The translations under genes and the position numbers were made by a program. Below, one piece after another: positions 1 through 7,070 of a DNA stretch of 15,107 nt. Position 1 is the first letter of the stretch. Each line of letters starts with the position of its first letter. The DNA is taken from assembly GCA_013415595.1 (NCBI GenBank), contig JAAEEW010000126.1, forward strand, positions 1 through 15,107, given 5' to 3'. Origin of the DNA: Methanosarcinales archaeon. Lineage in GTDB: Archaea > Halobacteriota > Methanosarcinia > Methanotrichales > Methanotrichaceae. A model generated the notes under the pieces. That model was given only the letters and a program-made list of their open reading frames with translations. It was not told the origin of the DNA and did no database searches.

Positions 1-44
1 CTCGGTGTTAAGGCCATTCATACCTTTGGACTCTATGAAGCCTA

Positions 45-57
45 GTGCATGATAACA
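45..57 (+). repeat. Left terminal inverted repeat of the IS630 element
   Basis: GTGCATGATAACA matches the reverse complement of the right end at 11 of 13 positions. The preceding TA at 43-44 is the left copy of the target duplication. Confidence 0.85.
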
Positions 58-95
58 AAAGTTTAAAATTTATTACGTAGCTAACAATAAAGATT

Positions 96-569
96 GTGCC
101 AAAGAACAATTTGTACCAGGTCCGACTTGAAAAAGAAGAGCGAGATGAACTAAATCAATATCTTCGGCGAGGCCAATCCTCCGCAAGACGTCTGACTCGA
201 GCCAGAATATTGCTCTTAGCAGATCAGGGGCGGACTGATGGGGAGATCGTAGACGCGCTGAAAGTGAGCAAGTCTACAATAGGCCGAATAAGAAAGAGAT
301 ATTGCGAGGGTGGTCTGGAATTTGCATTGAGTGAGAAACCCCGCAGCGGAGCTCCTTCTAAGATAGATGGACGGATAGAAGCACAATTGACCCTCATTGC
401 CTGTTCTGAGCCGCCTGAAGGAAGAGCTAAATGGACCCTCCAGCTTCTGGCAGATAAGCTTGTTGAGATGGAGTTTATAGATTCCATCTCCAACATGAGC
501 GTTCAGAGGGTATTGAAAAAAATGAAATCAAACCATGGCAAAAGATTCGATGGTGTATCGGAAAGATGA
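96..569 (+). CDS. IS630 transposase, first frame (DNA-binding part)
   Basis: This is the N-terminal part of the transposase, 157 codons from a GTG start. No other start is possible nearby because a TAG lies just upstream in this frame. The protein opens with a basic, helical region and a segment (about residues 40-75, TDGEIVDALKVSKSTIGRIR) that is a typical helix-turn-helix of IS630 transposases, used to bind the element ends. The family normally continues from LKK into NEIKPW. Here the zero frame reads LKKMKSNHG and ends at TGA 567-569, while the expected NEIKPW lies in the -1 frame from 521. The frame overlaps the second one by ATGA at 566-569. The zero-frame tail after residue 142 is therefore probably not the functional sequence. 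Confidence 0.85.
   Translation: MPKNNLYQVRLEKEERDELNQYLRRGQSSARRLTRARILLLADQGRTDGEIVDALKVSKSTIGRIRKRYCEGGLEFALSEKPRSGAPSKIDGRIEAQLTLIACSEPPEGRAKWTLQLLADKLVEMEFIDSISNMSVQRVLKKMKSNHGKRFDGVSER
516..522 (+). promoter_or_regulatory. Candidate -1 ribosomal frameshift site (A7 run) in the transposase
   Basis: Seven A residues cover the codons AAA AAA A of the first frame. A -1 slip after 519-521 makes the next codon AAT at 521-523 and gives LKK-NEIKPWQKIRWCIGK-M, the sequence expected for an intact IS630 transposase, of about 372 residues in total. A-rich slippery runs of this kind are known for making fused transposases. A simple indel that killed the gene would look the same. Confidence 0.6.
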
Positions 570-1213
570 CGAGCGATTTTATCTGGCACATGGAGGATGT
601 GCTGGATGTCTACGAACAATCCTATGATCCGAAACGGCCGGTCATTTGTTTCGATGAACGGCCATGCCAGTTGATTGGTGATGCCATTATTCCGATACCT
701 ATGAAACCTGGATGTTCGACGAAAGAGCATTACGAATACATACGCAATGGCACATGCTGTATCTTTATGGCCTTTGAGCCTCGCGCGGGTAAGAGGCTGG
801 CTTCTGTCAAGGAACACAGAACCAAGGTTGATTATGCGGATTTCATGAAAACGCTTGCTCAGCATTATGCCGAAGCTGAGTCCATTATATTGGTTCAGGA
901 TAACCTCAATACCCATACGGCGGGTTCGTTCTATGAAGCTCTACCTCCAGAGGAAGCCTTTGAATTAGCAAAGAAGTATGAATTTCATTATACTCCTAAG
1001 AAGGGAAGCTGGCTTAATATGGCAGAGATGGAACTATCCGCTCTTTCGAAGCAATGCTTGGATCGCAGGATCGGAAATATGGAGCGGCTTGGTGATGAGG
1101 TTAATGCCTGGGAGCGAGAAAGAAATGCAATTAGGGCAACAGTAAGATGGAGATTCAACAAAAATACTGCCAGAGTCAAACTTCAAAGGCATTACACTAA
1201 CCTGCAAAATTAA
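566..1213 (+). CDS. IS630 transposase, second frame (DDE catalytic part)
   Basis: This frame holds the DDE_3-type endonuclease domain that cuts and joins the IS ends. The three acidic residues are visible: Asp30 in VICFDE, Asp112 in ILVQDNLNTHT and Glu154 in GSWLNMAEMEL (numbered from the ATG at 566). The C-terminus shows the usual RWRFNKNTARVKLQRHY signature. The ATG shares ATGA with the end of the first frame. The reading frame is open further upstream, at least back to about 490, so the ATG need not be the real start: a -1 shift at 516-522 would fuse both parts into one full-length enzyme. The TAA at 1211-1213 directly precedes the right inverted repeat. All catalytic residues are intact. 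Confidence 0.88.
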   Translation: MTSDFIWHMEDVLDVYEQSYDPKRPVICFDERPCQLIGDAIIPIPMKPGCSTKEHYEYIRNGTCCIFMAFEPRAGKRLASVKEHRTKVDYADFMKTLAQHYAEAESIILVQDNLNTHTAGSFYEALPPEEAFELAKKYEFHYTPKKGSWLNMAEMELSALSKQCLDRRIGNMERLGDEVNAWERERNAIRATVRWRFNKNTARVKLQRHYTNLQN

Positions 1214-1226
1214 TGTTATGGTGCAC
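1214..1226 (-). repeat. Right terminal inverted repeat of the IS630 element
   Basis: TGTTATGGTGCAC is the counterpart of the left end at 45-57 and is followed by the target TA at 1227-1228. Confidence 0.85.
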
Positions 1227-1240
1227 TAGTTAAACCCGAA

Positions 1241-2050
1241 TTGCCGCTAGCCGCAGGAATTTGTGTTGTAGCAGGTGAAATAATAGCATCAAAGAGCCTT
1301 CCATCAATCTCTGTTGGGCTTATGGGCTTCTTCATTGGATTTTTTATCTCCGGCGCGGCAATGATCACCAACGATTATTTTGATCTTGAAGTAGACAGGA
1401 TCAACCGCCCGGATAGGCCATTTCCATCCGGTCGCATATCCTCGCTTGAGCTGGCATTCCTCGCCGGCCTATTTTCCGTCGCCGGCTTTTCAGCTGCTGC
1501 ATTCTTAGGCCCTGTCGTCTTTGTTATCGCCATAGTCATGTGGATAGTGAGCAATTTATATAATTGGCGATTTAAAGAGACCGGGCTATTTGGAAACATG
1601 ATGGTGGGACTCTGTCTTTCCATGCTCTTCATCTCCGGCGGAGCGGCGGTGGATAAACTGGCAAATGGCATGGTCTGGACTTTTGCCGCTCTGGTTTTTG
1701 TCTTTGACCTTGGCGAGGAGATCGCCAATGGAGCTATGGATATGGAAGGCGATGAGAAAAGATCCGTAAGGAGCATTGCCAGGATATACGGGAAAAAGCA
1801 TGCTCTGCGAATCTCAGGCTTTTTATTTGCGCTGTTCGTTTTGATAAGCCTTCTTCCATTTGTAATGGATTGGCTTGGAAGCGTCTATCTCATCATTTTT
1901 ATACCAATGGATCTCGCGGTTTTGCACCTGGCCATGAAGCTTATAACGAGCAATACCATAGAAGATGGCCGGGCCACAGTCCGTCAGCTTTACCTCTCAA
2001 CCATGTTCTTTATCATCGCGTTTATCGCTCTGCTGGCGCTTCTCGGATAA
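1241..2050 (+). CDS. UbiA-family prenyltransferase, 5' end disturbed by the IS element
   Basis: This is an integral membrane prenyltransferase with about eight hydrophobic segments. UbiA enzymes attach a polyprenyl chain to an acceptor, and archaea use members for geranylgeranylglyceryl phosphate lipids and quinone-like cofactors. The first Asp-rich motif is classical (NDYFDLEVD, residues 44-52). The second is DLGEEIANGAMDMEGD (156-171), which keeps the final EGD but lacks the REIxKD pattern of typical digeranylgeranylglyceryl phosphate synthases, so the substrate is open. The only start in this frame after the IS stop codon is TTG 1241. Homologous enzymes continue upstream with an L-x-R-P-E-like stretch, and here LVKPE is encoded at 1226-1240, across the IS boundary. 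About 10-15 native N-terminal residues and the native start are therefore missing. The gene may be weakly expressed from the IS side or may be a decaying pseudogene. Confidence 0.75.
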   Translation: MPLAAGICVVAGEIIASKSLPSISVGLMGFFIGFFISGAAMITNDYFDLEVDRINRPDRPFPSGRISSLELAFLAGLFSVAGFSAAAFLGPVVFVIAIVMWIVSNLYNWRFKETGLFGNMMVGLCLSMLFISGGAAVDKLANGMVWTFAALVFVFDLGEEIANGAMDMEGDEKRSVRSIARIYGKKHALRISGFLFALFVLISLLPFVMDWLGSVYLIIFIPMDLAVLHLAMKLITSNTIEDGRATVRQLYLSTMFFIIAFIALLALLG

Positions 2051-2415
2051 GCCCGATTCATCCCCGGACCGGAGAGTCCATCGGCTGGCTGTCCCGGCAG
2101 CTGCAATAATCGGCGTTCCCATACACATCCCGGGCAAAGACCATGATGCCTGCCGGCCGGGACCTCATAGAAAAATGCATGAGCGCGGGATAAGGGCAAA
2201 ATGGAAAAAGGGCCATCCTCAGGAGCTGAAGCCAGCATTTCTGAGTTCACGCTTCTGTCGGCCTTATCCGAGAATAGACTGCTGGCAGCCTTTGTCATAA
2301 TCCTATGTCATAACCATCTTCTCCATGGCCGCGGCTGCGGGAAGCCTGGCCAGTGTGCCGGGATCGCACAGGCTGCGGAGACGATGCCCCAGAACCAGGC
2401 TCAATCGGAGAGGCT
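2051..2415. other. Intergenic stretch between convergent genes, no supported gene
   Basis: This 365-bp stretch lies between the end of the UbiA-family gene and the end of the arsenate reductase gene, which point toward each other. Short open frames exist on both strands, but none shows a recognisable motif, a convincing ribosome site or coherent composition. No clear hairpin followed by a T run was found, nor any RNA gene or repeat. Confidence 0.6.
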
Positions 2416-2889
2416 TCACTCCCCAAAGGTCTGAACAATCCACCGTTTTATCTCGTCTCTGACCTGCCGGAAGGCCTGCAGCTGCTCCTCCTGCGAGCCA
2501 CTTGCCAAAGCGGGATCGGAAAAGGCTCTGTGAACGACCTCCCTTGCCCTGGGCGACCCGGCTGGGAGATCCAGATTCGTGTTGCAGATGGGACAGGCCT
2601 GTCTCGCCCGGTCGCAGACCGTGACCGCCTTGTCGAATACGATATCTTTGAATTCTTCGGCGGACTTGGAGCGCTGACCGGAGATGTCGATCCCAAGCTC
2701 CCCCATAACCTCGACTGCCCGGGGATCGACCCTGGTCGCCTCGACCCCGGCGCTGCAGGCCTCGTAGCGGTCTCCGTACATGGCCTGCAGCAGCCCTTCG
2801 GCCATCTGCGACCGGGCGGAGTTGTGGGTGCAGAGGAAGAGAACTCTCTCTTTCGCAGTTTGAGCGTTGTCTGTCATCTCAGAGTCCAT
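2416..2889 (-). CDS. arsC: ArsC-type arsenate reductase (low-molecular-weight phosphatase fold)
   Basis: This 157-residue cytosolic enzyme would reduce arsenate to arsenite. The phosphate/arsenate loop CTHNSARS starts at Cys20 and follows the CX5R rule of the low-molecular-weight tyrosine phosphatase fold. Two further cysteines, Cys92 and Cys99 in TVCDRARQACP, are spaced as in the thioredoxin-coupled ArsC of Staphylococcus, where a three-cysteine relay is used. This favours an arsenate reductase over a protein phosphatase. The N-terminus has a second possible start at Met5. The upstream sequence GCGGGAA is only a weak ribosome site. No arsR, arsB or thioredoxin gene is adjacent. The gene is on the same strand as paaK, but a 188-bp gap with a pyrimidine-rich transcript separates them, so it probably has its own promoter. 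Confidence 0.85.
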   Translation of the reverse strand: MDSEMTDNAQTAKERVLFLCTHNSARSQMAEGLLQAMYGDRYEACSAGVEATRVDPRAVEVMGELGIDISGQRSKSAEEFKDIVFDKAVTVCDRARQACPICNTNLDLPAGSPRAREVVHRAFSDPALASGSQEEQLQAFRQVRDEIKRWIVQTFGE

Positions 2890-2985
2890 TTCCCGCGATC
2901 ATAGATCATTATTTTGGCCACTCCAGTCTGAACCTGGCAGCGAGGTGGAGCAAGGGGGCTGCACTGAATTGGGCATGGCACTACG

Positions 2986-3067
2986 TGAGTGAGAGAGGAA
3001 GGAGAGGCAGGGGAGAAAGAGGGACAGAGAAAAAGAAAGGCAGGGGAAACAGGAGAGGCAGCCAGAA
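2986..3067. repeat. Purine-rich low-complexity tract with short direct repeats
   Basis: The + strand is almost pure A/G over about 80 bp with only scattered C residues. AGGCAGGGGA occurs at 3005-3014 and 3038-3047, and GGAGAGGCAG at 3001-3010 and 3052-3061. It starts about 10 bp past the paaK stop, so the transcript there would be a C/U tract, which could help end transcription in archaea. A 60-codon open frame across it is only low-complexity translation. Confidence 0.65.
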
Positions 3068-3077
3068 GCCGCCTCCT

Positions 3078-4352
3078 TCATGCTTTTTTATGGAACACCC
3101 GCTGCGCCTTTCCCTCAGTCCGGGGCAGCCCCCCAATCGGATAAACGTCTCCCTTGGGTGAGAAGCCCAGGGTTTCCTTGAGGGCCTTTTCCACCATGAA
3201 TCCGGTTACCTCCGGCCCTGCCTCCACGTTCACCCTCACGTCCTTCACCCCGTCGATCTCCTCGACGATGATCTGATAGTTGCTTCCCACCCCCGGAATG
3301 CCCATCAGCGTCTGCTCCACCTGCTTCGGGAAAAAGTTCACCCCTTTGACGATGATCATGTCGTCGATCCTGCCGGTTATGGGGGCGATTCGAAGATGGG
3401 TTCGACCGCACTCGCACTTCTCCCGGGATATCACCTTCGTCAGGTCGGCGGTTCGGAAACGTATGACCGGCAGCGCCTCTCTGGTCAGCGCCGTTACCAC
3501 CAGCTCACCCACCTGGCCGTCCTCCACCTCCTCGCCCGTCCTGGGATCGATTACCTCCAGGATATAATGGTCTTCCCAGACGTGCAGTCCGTCGTGAGCG
3601 GAACAATCCTGTCCCAGGGTTCCCACGCCACCGGTCTCCGTCATGCCGTAGATATCGAAGACCTCTATCCCCAGCCCCTCAGAGACCCTCTTCTTCATGG
3701 ACTCGGAGAAGGCCTCGGCCCCGAAGATGCCGATCTCCAGGTCGGGAAGGCTCTCCCCCATCTCCTCCATGACCTCGATGATGCGTAGCCCATAGCTGAC
3801 CACGCCGGTCAGAATGCGGGCCTTCAGGTCCCGGGCCAATCTGACCTGCCTTTGCGTATTCCCGGGACCGGCGGGGATTATGAACAGGCCTGCTGCCCGG
3901 GCCCCGTGATACATGCCAAAGCCTCCGTTGAACAGGCCGAAGAGGGGAGTGATCTGAACAGCGTCCCCCTGGCTGGCTCCAGCCATGCAATAGCAGCGAG
4001 CCATGCACTCTGCCCACTGCTCCAGGTCGGCAGGGGTGTAGGGCATGATAACCGGCGTCCCGGTCGAGCCGCTGGACATGTGCATCTCCCTTATCTTATC
4101 CCGGGGAACGCAGAAGAGTGCCAGGGGATAGCTCTCTCGAAGGATCTCCTTGTTGGTCATGGGAAGCTTTCTCACGTCCTCCAGGCTCTTGATATCGTCC
4201 GGCCCGACTCCGTGGGCGTCAAAGAGGTCCCTGTAGATCCGGTTGGACCTGTAAACGTGATCGACCACCGCCTGCAGCCTCTTTTTCTGCAGCTCCTCCA
4301 GCTCCCTTCGAGGCACAGTCTCCATCGACTCATTGTAATAATTGCCCTTCAT
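3078..4352 (-). CDS. paaK: Phenylacetate-CoA ligase (AMP-forming, PaaK family)
   Basis: The enzyme activates an arylacetate (phenylacetate, indoleacetate or a related acid) with ATP and CoA. It is an ANL-superfamily member of 424 residues. Visible motifs are the phosphate loop MSSGSTGTPV (about 92-101), DIYGMTETGG (233-242), RFRTAD (298-303), TGRIDDMI (326-333) and the C-terminal GKAQRVF with the conserved lysine. A longer frame begins with GTG at 4361. I prefer ATG 4350-4352 because it overlaps the iorB stop as ATGA and has AAGGTG six bases upstream. It is the last gene of the iorA-iorB-paaK operon. In methanogens such ligases supply aryl-CoA to IorAB, which makes arylpyruvates for Phe, Tyr and Trp. 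The exact acid cannot be read from sequence. Confidence 0.9.
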   Translation of the reverse strand: MKGNYYNESMETVPRRELEELQKKRLQAVVDHVYRSNRIYRDLFDAHGVGPDDIKSLEDVRKLPMTNKEILRESYPLALFCVPRDKIREMHMSSGSTGTPVIMPYTPADLEQWAECMARCYCMAGASQGDAVQITPLFGLFNGGFGMYHGARAAGLFIIPAGPGNTQRQVRLARDLKARILTGVVSYGLRIIEVMEEMGESLPDLEIGIFGAEAFSESMKKRVSEGLGIEVFDIYGMTETGGVGTLGQDCSAHDGLHVWEDHYILEVIDPRTGEEVEDGQVGELVVTALTREALPVIRFRTADLTKVISREKCECGRTHLRIAPITGRIDDMIIVKGVNFFPKQVEQTLMGIPGVGSNYQIIVEEIDGVKDVRVNVEAGPEVTGFMVEKALKETLGFSPKGDVYPIGGLPRTEGKAQRVFHKKA

Positions 4353-4930
4353 ACCAAACACCTTCCCGTCTCAAAGGCTTTGAGGTTCAGATCCCTGAAC
4401 TTCTCCTTCACCGAAGCCCTGATAGCCTCCTGCCAGGCATCGGAAGGCAGGTCCAGCCCCCGGGATACGGCCCCCAGCAGCACGATGTTGGCCGCCTGAA
4501 TGCTTCCCAGGCTCCGGGCCACCTCTGCCGCCCGGAGATAGGCCATTCTTGGAAATGCCGCCTTGAGCCTGCTCTCCACATCCTGCGGATACCTGGCTGC
4601 GCCCATGGACACGGTCACGGGCACGATGGCCTGGGCGTTTACCACCGCCAGGCCGTCCGGGGCCAGGTAGTCGGCGAACCGGAGCGCCTCGATCTGCTCC
4701 AGGGCCCCCAGCACCTGAGCCGTCTTTCTGGCCACCAGCGGGCTATAGACCCGGGGGCCGTAGCGCACCTGGGCCACCACCGACCCGCCCCGCTGGGCCA
4801 TGCCGTGCACCTCGTTGGTCTTGACCTCGTATCCGGAGATCATGGCTGCCCTGGCCAGGACCTCGCTTGCCAGCAGTATGCCCTGACCGCCCACGCCCAC
4901 CAGGACCACGCTCCTTATGCTCTCGCTCAT
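4349..4930 (-). CDS. iorB: Indolepyruvate:ferredoxin oxidoreductase, beta subunit
   Basis: This is the small subunit (193 residues) of the thiamine-diphosphate, ferredoxin-dependent 2-oxoacid oxidoreductase for arylpyruvates. The glycine-rich start VLVGVGGQGILLASEVLA and the segment EVHGMAQRGGSVVAQVRYG (about 40-58) are characteristic of the gamma-type domain of this enzyme family. Length is normal. The ATG at 4928-4930 overlaps the iorA stop as ATGA and has a strong GAGGAGGCGA ribosome site just upstream, inside iorA. Its own stop overlaps the paaK start in the same way. This tight coupling suggests the three proteins are made in fixed proportion. It works as a cytosolic complex with IorA. 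Confidence 0.93.
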   Translation of the reverse strand: MSESIRSVVLVGVGGQGILLASEVLARAAMISGYEVKTNEVHGMAQRGGSVVAQVRYGPRVYSPLVARKTAQVLGALEQIEALRFADYLAPDGLAVVNAQAIVPVTVSMGAARYPQDVESRLKAAFPRMAYLRAAEVARSLGSIQAANIVLLGAVSRGLDLPSDAWQEAIRASVKEKFRDLNLKAFETGRCLV

Positions 4931-6675
4931 TTTCTCGCCTCCTCAGAGATGGCTCCGGCCGGACAGACCTGCTGGCACACTCCGCAGCCGGCGCAGAAGA
5001 GGGGATTGATCTCTGGAAAATCGTCCTGCAGCTCTATGGCCGGACAGGCCAGCTTGAGGCACAGCTTGCAGCCTTTGCACTCCTCCTGGTTTATCTGCCT
5101 CAAGCCGCCCACCCGCCTCCTCTCCCGCAGGGGGCATGGAGCCCGGGAGACTATGAGCGACGGAGCTCTGGCCTCGATCTCGCCGGCAATGGCCAGGGAC
5201 GTCTCCTCTATATCGTAGGGATCGACCGTCAGGACCCTCTCAATGCCGCAGGCCCGGCCGATCTCCTCGATGGACAGGGCCCGGGTCTTCTCTCCGGAAA
5301 GGGTCTTTCCGGTGCCGGGGTGGTCCTGGTGGCCGGTCATGGCCGTGGTGCGGTTGTCCAGCACGATTATGGTCGATTGGCCTCGATTGTAGGCGATGTC
5401 CACAAGACCTGTGATCCCGGAATGAAAGAAGGTGGAGTCTCCCACCACGCCCACTACCCGGCGAGGCTCTCCCGCCTTCTCCAGGCCGTGGGCCATGGAT
5501 ACGCCGGCGCCCATGCACAGAATGCTGTCCATTCTGTCCAGGGGCTTGAAGGCTCCCAGGCTGTAGCAGCCGATATCCCCGGTGACCACCACGTCGTGCT
5601 TTCCCAGGGCATAAAAGACACCCCGGTGAGGACACCCCGGACAGAGCACCGGCGGCCGGGGCGGAAGGTCCCGGGCATAGGGCATAGGCTCGTCCATAAC
5701 GGGCTCTCGCCCCTCAAACCTGGCCCGGGAGGCCTGCAGCCGGTCTGTGGATAGTTCGCCTATCCCGGGGACGAACTCCCGTCCGGCCACGGGGATGCCA
5801 AGGGACCGGACGTGCTCCTCCAGGATGCTGTCCAGCTCCTCCACCACCAGAATTCTCTCCACCCCTGATGCAAACTCCCTGATCAGCCCGTCGGGGAAGG
5901 GGTAGGAGAAGCCCAGCTTGAGAATGGAGGCCTCCGGCCAGACCTCCCGGACGTACTGGTAGGCGATGGAGGCAGTGATTATGCCCAGCTTCCGGTCGCC
6001 CCACTCCAGCCGGTTGGCCGGTGAGGCCTCCGCCTCCTTCTTCAGCAGGGCCAGCCGCTCCTCCAGCCTCTGTCTCATGGGCCTTCCCCAAACGGGGATG
6101 GGCACGAAGCGGGAGGGATTCTTGACCAGGCCAACCTTGGGGGGCACGGCCCTCTCTCCCCAGCCCACCAGGCTTCGAGAATGGCTGACCCGGGTAGTCG
6201 AGCGCAGAATGGCAGGAGTCCTGTACTTCTCAGAGATCTCCATTGCCAGCTTCAAGAAGTCGCTCGCCTCCTGGCTGTCGGAGGGCTCGAAGAGGGGCAC
6301 TTTGGCAAAACGGGCGTAGTTGCGGGTGTCCTGCTCGTTCTGGGAGCTGTGCATTCCCGGATCGTCGGCCACGCAGGCCACGAAGCCCCCCTCCACGGTG
6401 ATATAGGAGAGGGTCATCAGGGGGTCGGCGGCCACGTTTAGCCCCACGTGCTTCATGGTCACGATGGAGCGCGCCCCGGCCAGGGAGGCTCCCGCCGCCA
6501 CCTCGAAGGCCACCTTCTCGTTGGGAGACCACTCGCAGTATACCTCCGGACCGTACTTGGCCAGGCGCTCCAGGATCTCGGTGGAGGGCGTTCCGGGATA
6601 GCCGGCCCCTACAGTCACCCCGGCCTCGTACGCCCCCCGGGCGATGGCCTCGTTCCCGGACATGAGGTGCTTCAT
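4927..6675 (-). CDS. iorA: Indolepyruvate:ferredoxin oxidoreductase, alpha subunit
   Basis: This is the large catalytic subunit, 582 residues. With IorB it interconverts arylpyruvate and aryl-CoA plus CO2 using ferredoxin; methanogens run it toward arylpyruvate synthesis. The N-terminal pyrimidine domain opens with LMSGNEAIARGAYEAG and GYPGTPSTEI. The thiamine-diphosphate domain shows CPGCPHRG (345-352) and GDSTFFHSG to VLDN (412-441). Two C-terminal [4Fe-4S] motifs are complete: Cys533/536/539/544, with the altered spacing typical of IorA, and Cys561/564/567/571. A TTG at 6696 would add seven residues. I prefer ATG 6673-6675 because it gives the usual family N-terminus and has AGGGAG nine bases upstream. 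First gene of the operon; divergent from the symporter pair. Confidence 0.93.
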   Translation of the reverse strand: MKHLMSGNEAIARGAYEAGVTVGAGYPGTPSTEILERLAKYGPEVYCEWSPNEKVAFEVAAGASLAGARSIVTMKHVGLNVAADPLMTLSYITVEGGFVACVADDPGMHSSQNEQDTRNYARFAKVPLFEPSDSQEASDFLKLAMEISEKYRTPAILRSTTRVSHSRSLVGWGERAVPPKVGLVKNPSRFVPIPVWGRPMRQRLEERLALLKKEAEASPANRLEWGDRKLGIITASIAYQYVREVWPEASILKLGFSYPFPDGLIREFASGVERILVVEELDSILEEHVRSLGIPVAGREFVPGIGELSTDRLQASRARFEGREPVMDEPMPYARDLPPRPPVLCPGCPHRGVFYALGKHDVVVTGDIGCYSLGAFKPLDRMDSILCMGAGVSMAHGLEKAGEPRRVVGVVGDSTFFHSGITGLVDIAYNRGQSTIIVLDNRTTAMTGHQDHPGTGKTLSGEKTRALSIEEIGRACGIERVLTVDPYDIEETSLAIAGEIEARAPSLIVSRAPCPLRERRRVGGLRQINQEECKGCKLCLKLACPAIELQDDFPEINPLFCAGCGVCQQVCPAGAISEEARK

Positions 6676-6702
6676 GCCCGGGCACTCCCTGCGCAAAGCC
6701 AG

Positions 6703-6731
6703 CTTATTGACAATTCATTGAATCTTATTGA
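6703..6731 (-). promoter_or_regulatory. Candidate regulatory site upstream of iorA
   Basis: CTTATTGA occurs at 6703-6710 and 6724-6731, exactly 21 bp apart, which places both on the same helix face. Between them lies the small palindrome ATTCATTGAAT (6713-6723). The block is 28-56 bp upstream of the iorA ATG, where an operator or a weak AT-rich promoter would be expected. No consensus TATA box is evident. Confidence 0.35.
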
Positions 6732-6861
6732 TCGTTTATGTTCATTTTTACACATCGCAGTCAAGGGGCGATGCTGGTTTTAGGTTATAACTCTTATGGT
6801 TTGGATCTGCGGGGCCGCTCTGTGGAGAAGGTGCGTCCCCGGATATTCAATCGAGGATAAG

Positions 6862-6927
6862 GCTTTTAAATTAGCGGGCTTGTCGAACAAAAGTGTACAT
6901 CATAGCACATATCTGGAGCTTTATACC
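6862..6927 (+). promoter_or_regulatory. Candidate archaeal promoters of the symporter operon
   Basis: Two TATA-like boxes lie upstream of the micropeptide-symporter pair: GCTTTTAAATT (6862-6872) preceded by purine-rich sequence, and CTTTATACC (about 6920-6927). With the usual spacing of about 25 bp they would start transcripts near 6892 and 6950. The second gives a short leader of about 30 bases. Neither can be proven from sequence. Confidence 0.4.
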
Positions 6928-6980
6928 ATGAACCAAAGAAGTGCAGATCCCGGGGCTCCGGGCGGAGGGATGTGATTTTC

Positions 6981-7070
6981 ATGCCTGCACCCTACATGAT
7001 CCTGATAATATCTATCGTTGCCATGTTATGCATAACTTTTTTTGTCACTCTGAGGAGGTCCAATGCTTAA
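6981..7070 (+). CDS. Small single-span membrane protein, likely symporter accessory peptide
   Basis: This 29-codon gene starts with MPAPYMILIISI, continues through an uninterrupted hydrophobic stretch (about residues 5-24) and ends in LRRSNA. That is one membrane helix with a positively charged cytoplasmic tail. GGAGGG at 6964-6969 and GTGAT at 6972-6976 precede the ATG. Its stop TAA (7068-7070) overlaps the symporter start at 7063 by eight bases, so the two are translationally coupled. Small membrane proteins encoded directly before sodium:solute symporters are a known arrangement (symporter small accessory protein; compare YjcH/ActP in bacteria). The role, probably stabilising or tuning the transporter, is inference. 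It could easily be missed because of its length. Confidence 0.75.
   Translation: MPAPYMILIISIVAMLCITFFVTLRRSNA

Larger units (their letters stand above)
45..1226 (+). mobile_element. IS630-family insertion sequence, apparently complete
   Basis: The element is 1182 bp. Its ends are GTGCATGATAACA (45-57) and TGTTATGGTGCAC (1214-1226), an inverted repeat of 13 bp with two mismatches. Each end is flanked by TA (43-44 and 1227-1228), the target duplication expected of the IS630/Tc1-mariner group, and both copies lie within a CTAG. Inside are two overlapping transposase frames that carry an N-terminal helix-turn-helix part and a C-terminal DDE part. The transposase stop codon directly abuts the right inverted repeat. 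Base composition is more AT-rich than the ior and nif genes, which fits acquisition. The right end cuts into the start of a UbiA-family gene. I am confident about the family and the ends; whether the element is active cannot be seen. Confidence 0.9.

Noticed and set aside
503..916. Long open frame on the minus strand within the transposase
   Set aside because: It is the antisense shadow of the conserved DDE domain and shows no motif of its own.
2058..2216. 52-codon minus-strand frame in the UbiA/arsC gap with a plausible stretch (VFARDVYGNADYCSC)
   Set aside because: No ribosome site, no recognised family, and competing frames of equal length overlap it. Conservation would have to be shown first.
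2899..3081. 60-codon minus-strand frame
   Set aside because: It is a translation of the purine-rich low-complexity tract, giving only Ser/Leu/Pro/Cys runs.
3679..4017. Long alternative frames across paaK and iorA on both strands
   Set aside because: High GC content creates long shadow frames. Only the annotated frames contain family motifs.
6894..6899. TGTACA, a possible TrpY-type box near the ior/symporter control region
   Set aside because: Only one six-base copy, far from the iorA start. Such a site occurs often by chance.
6928..6975. 15-codon frame in the symporter leader
   Set aside because: No ribosome site and a Gly/Pro-rich meaningless product. Leader-peptide control cannot be supported.
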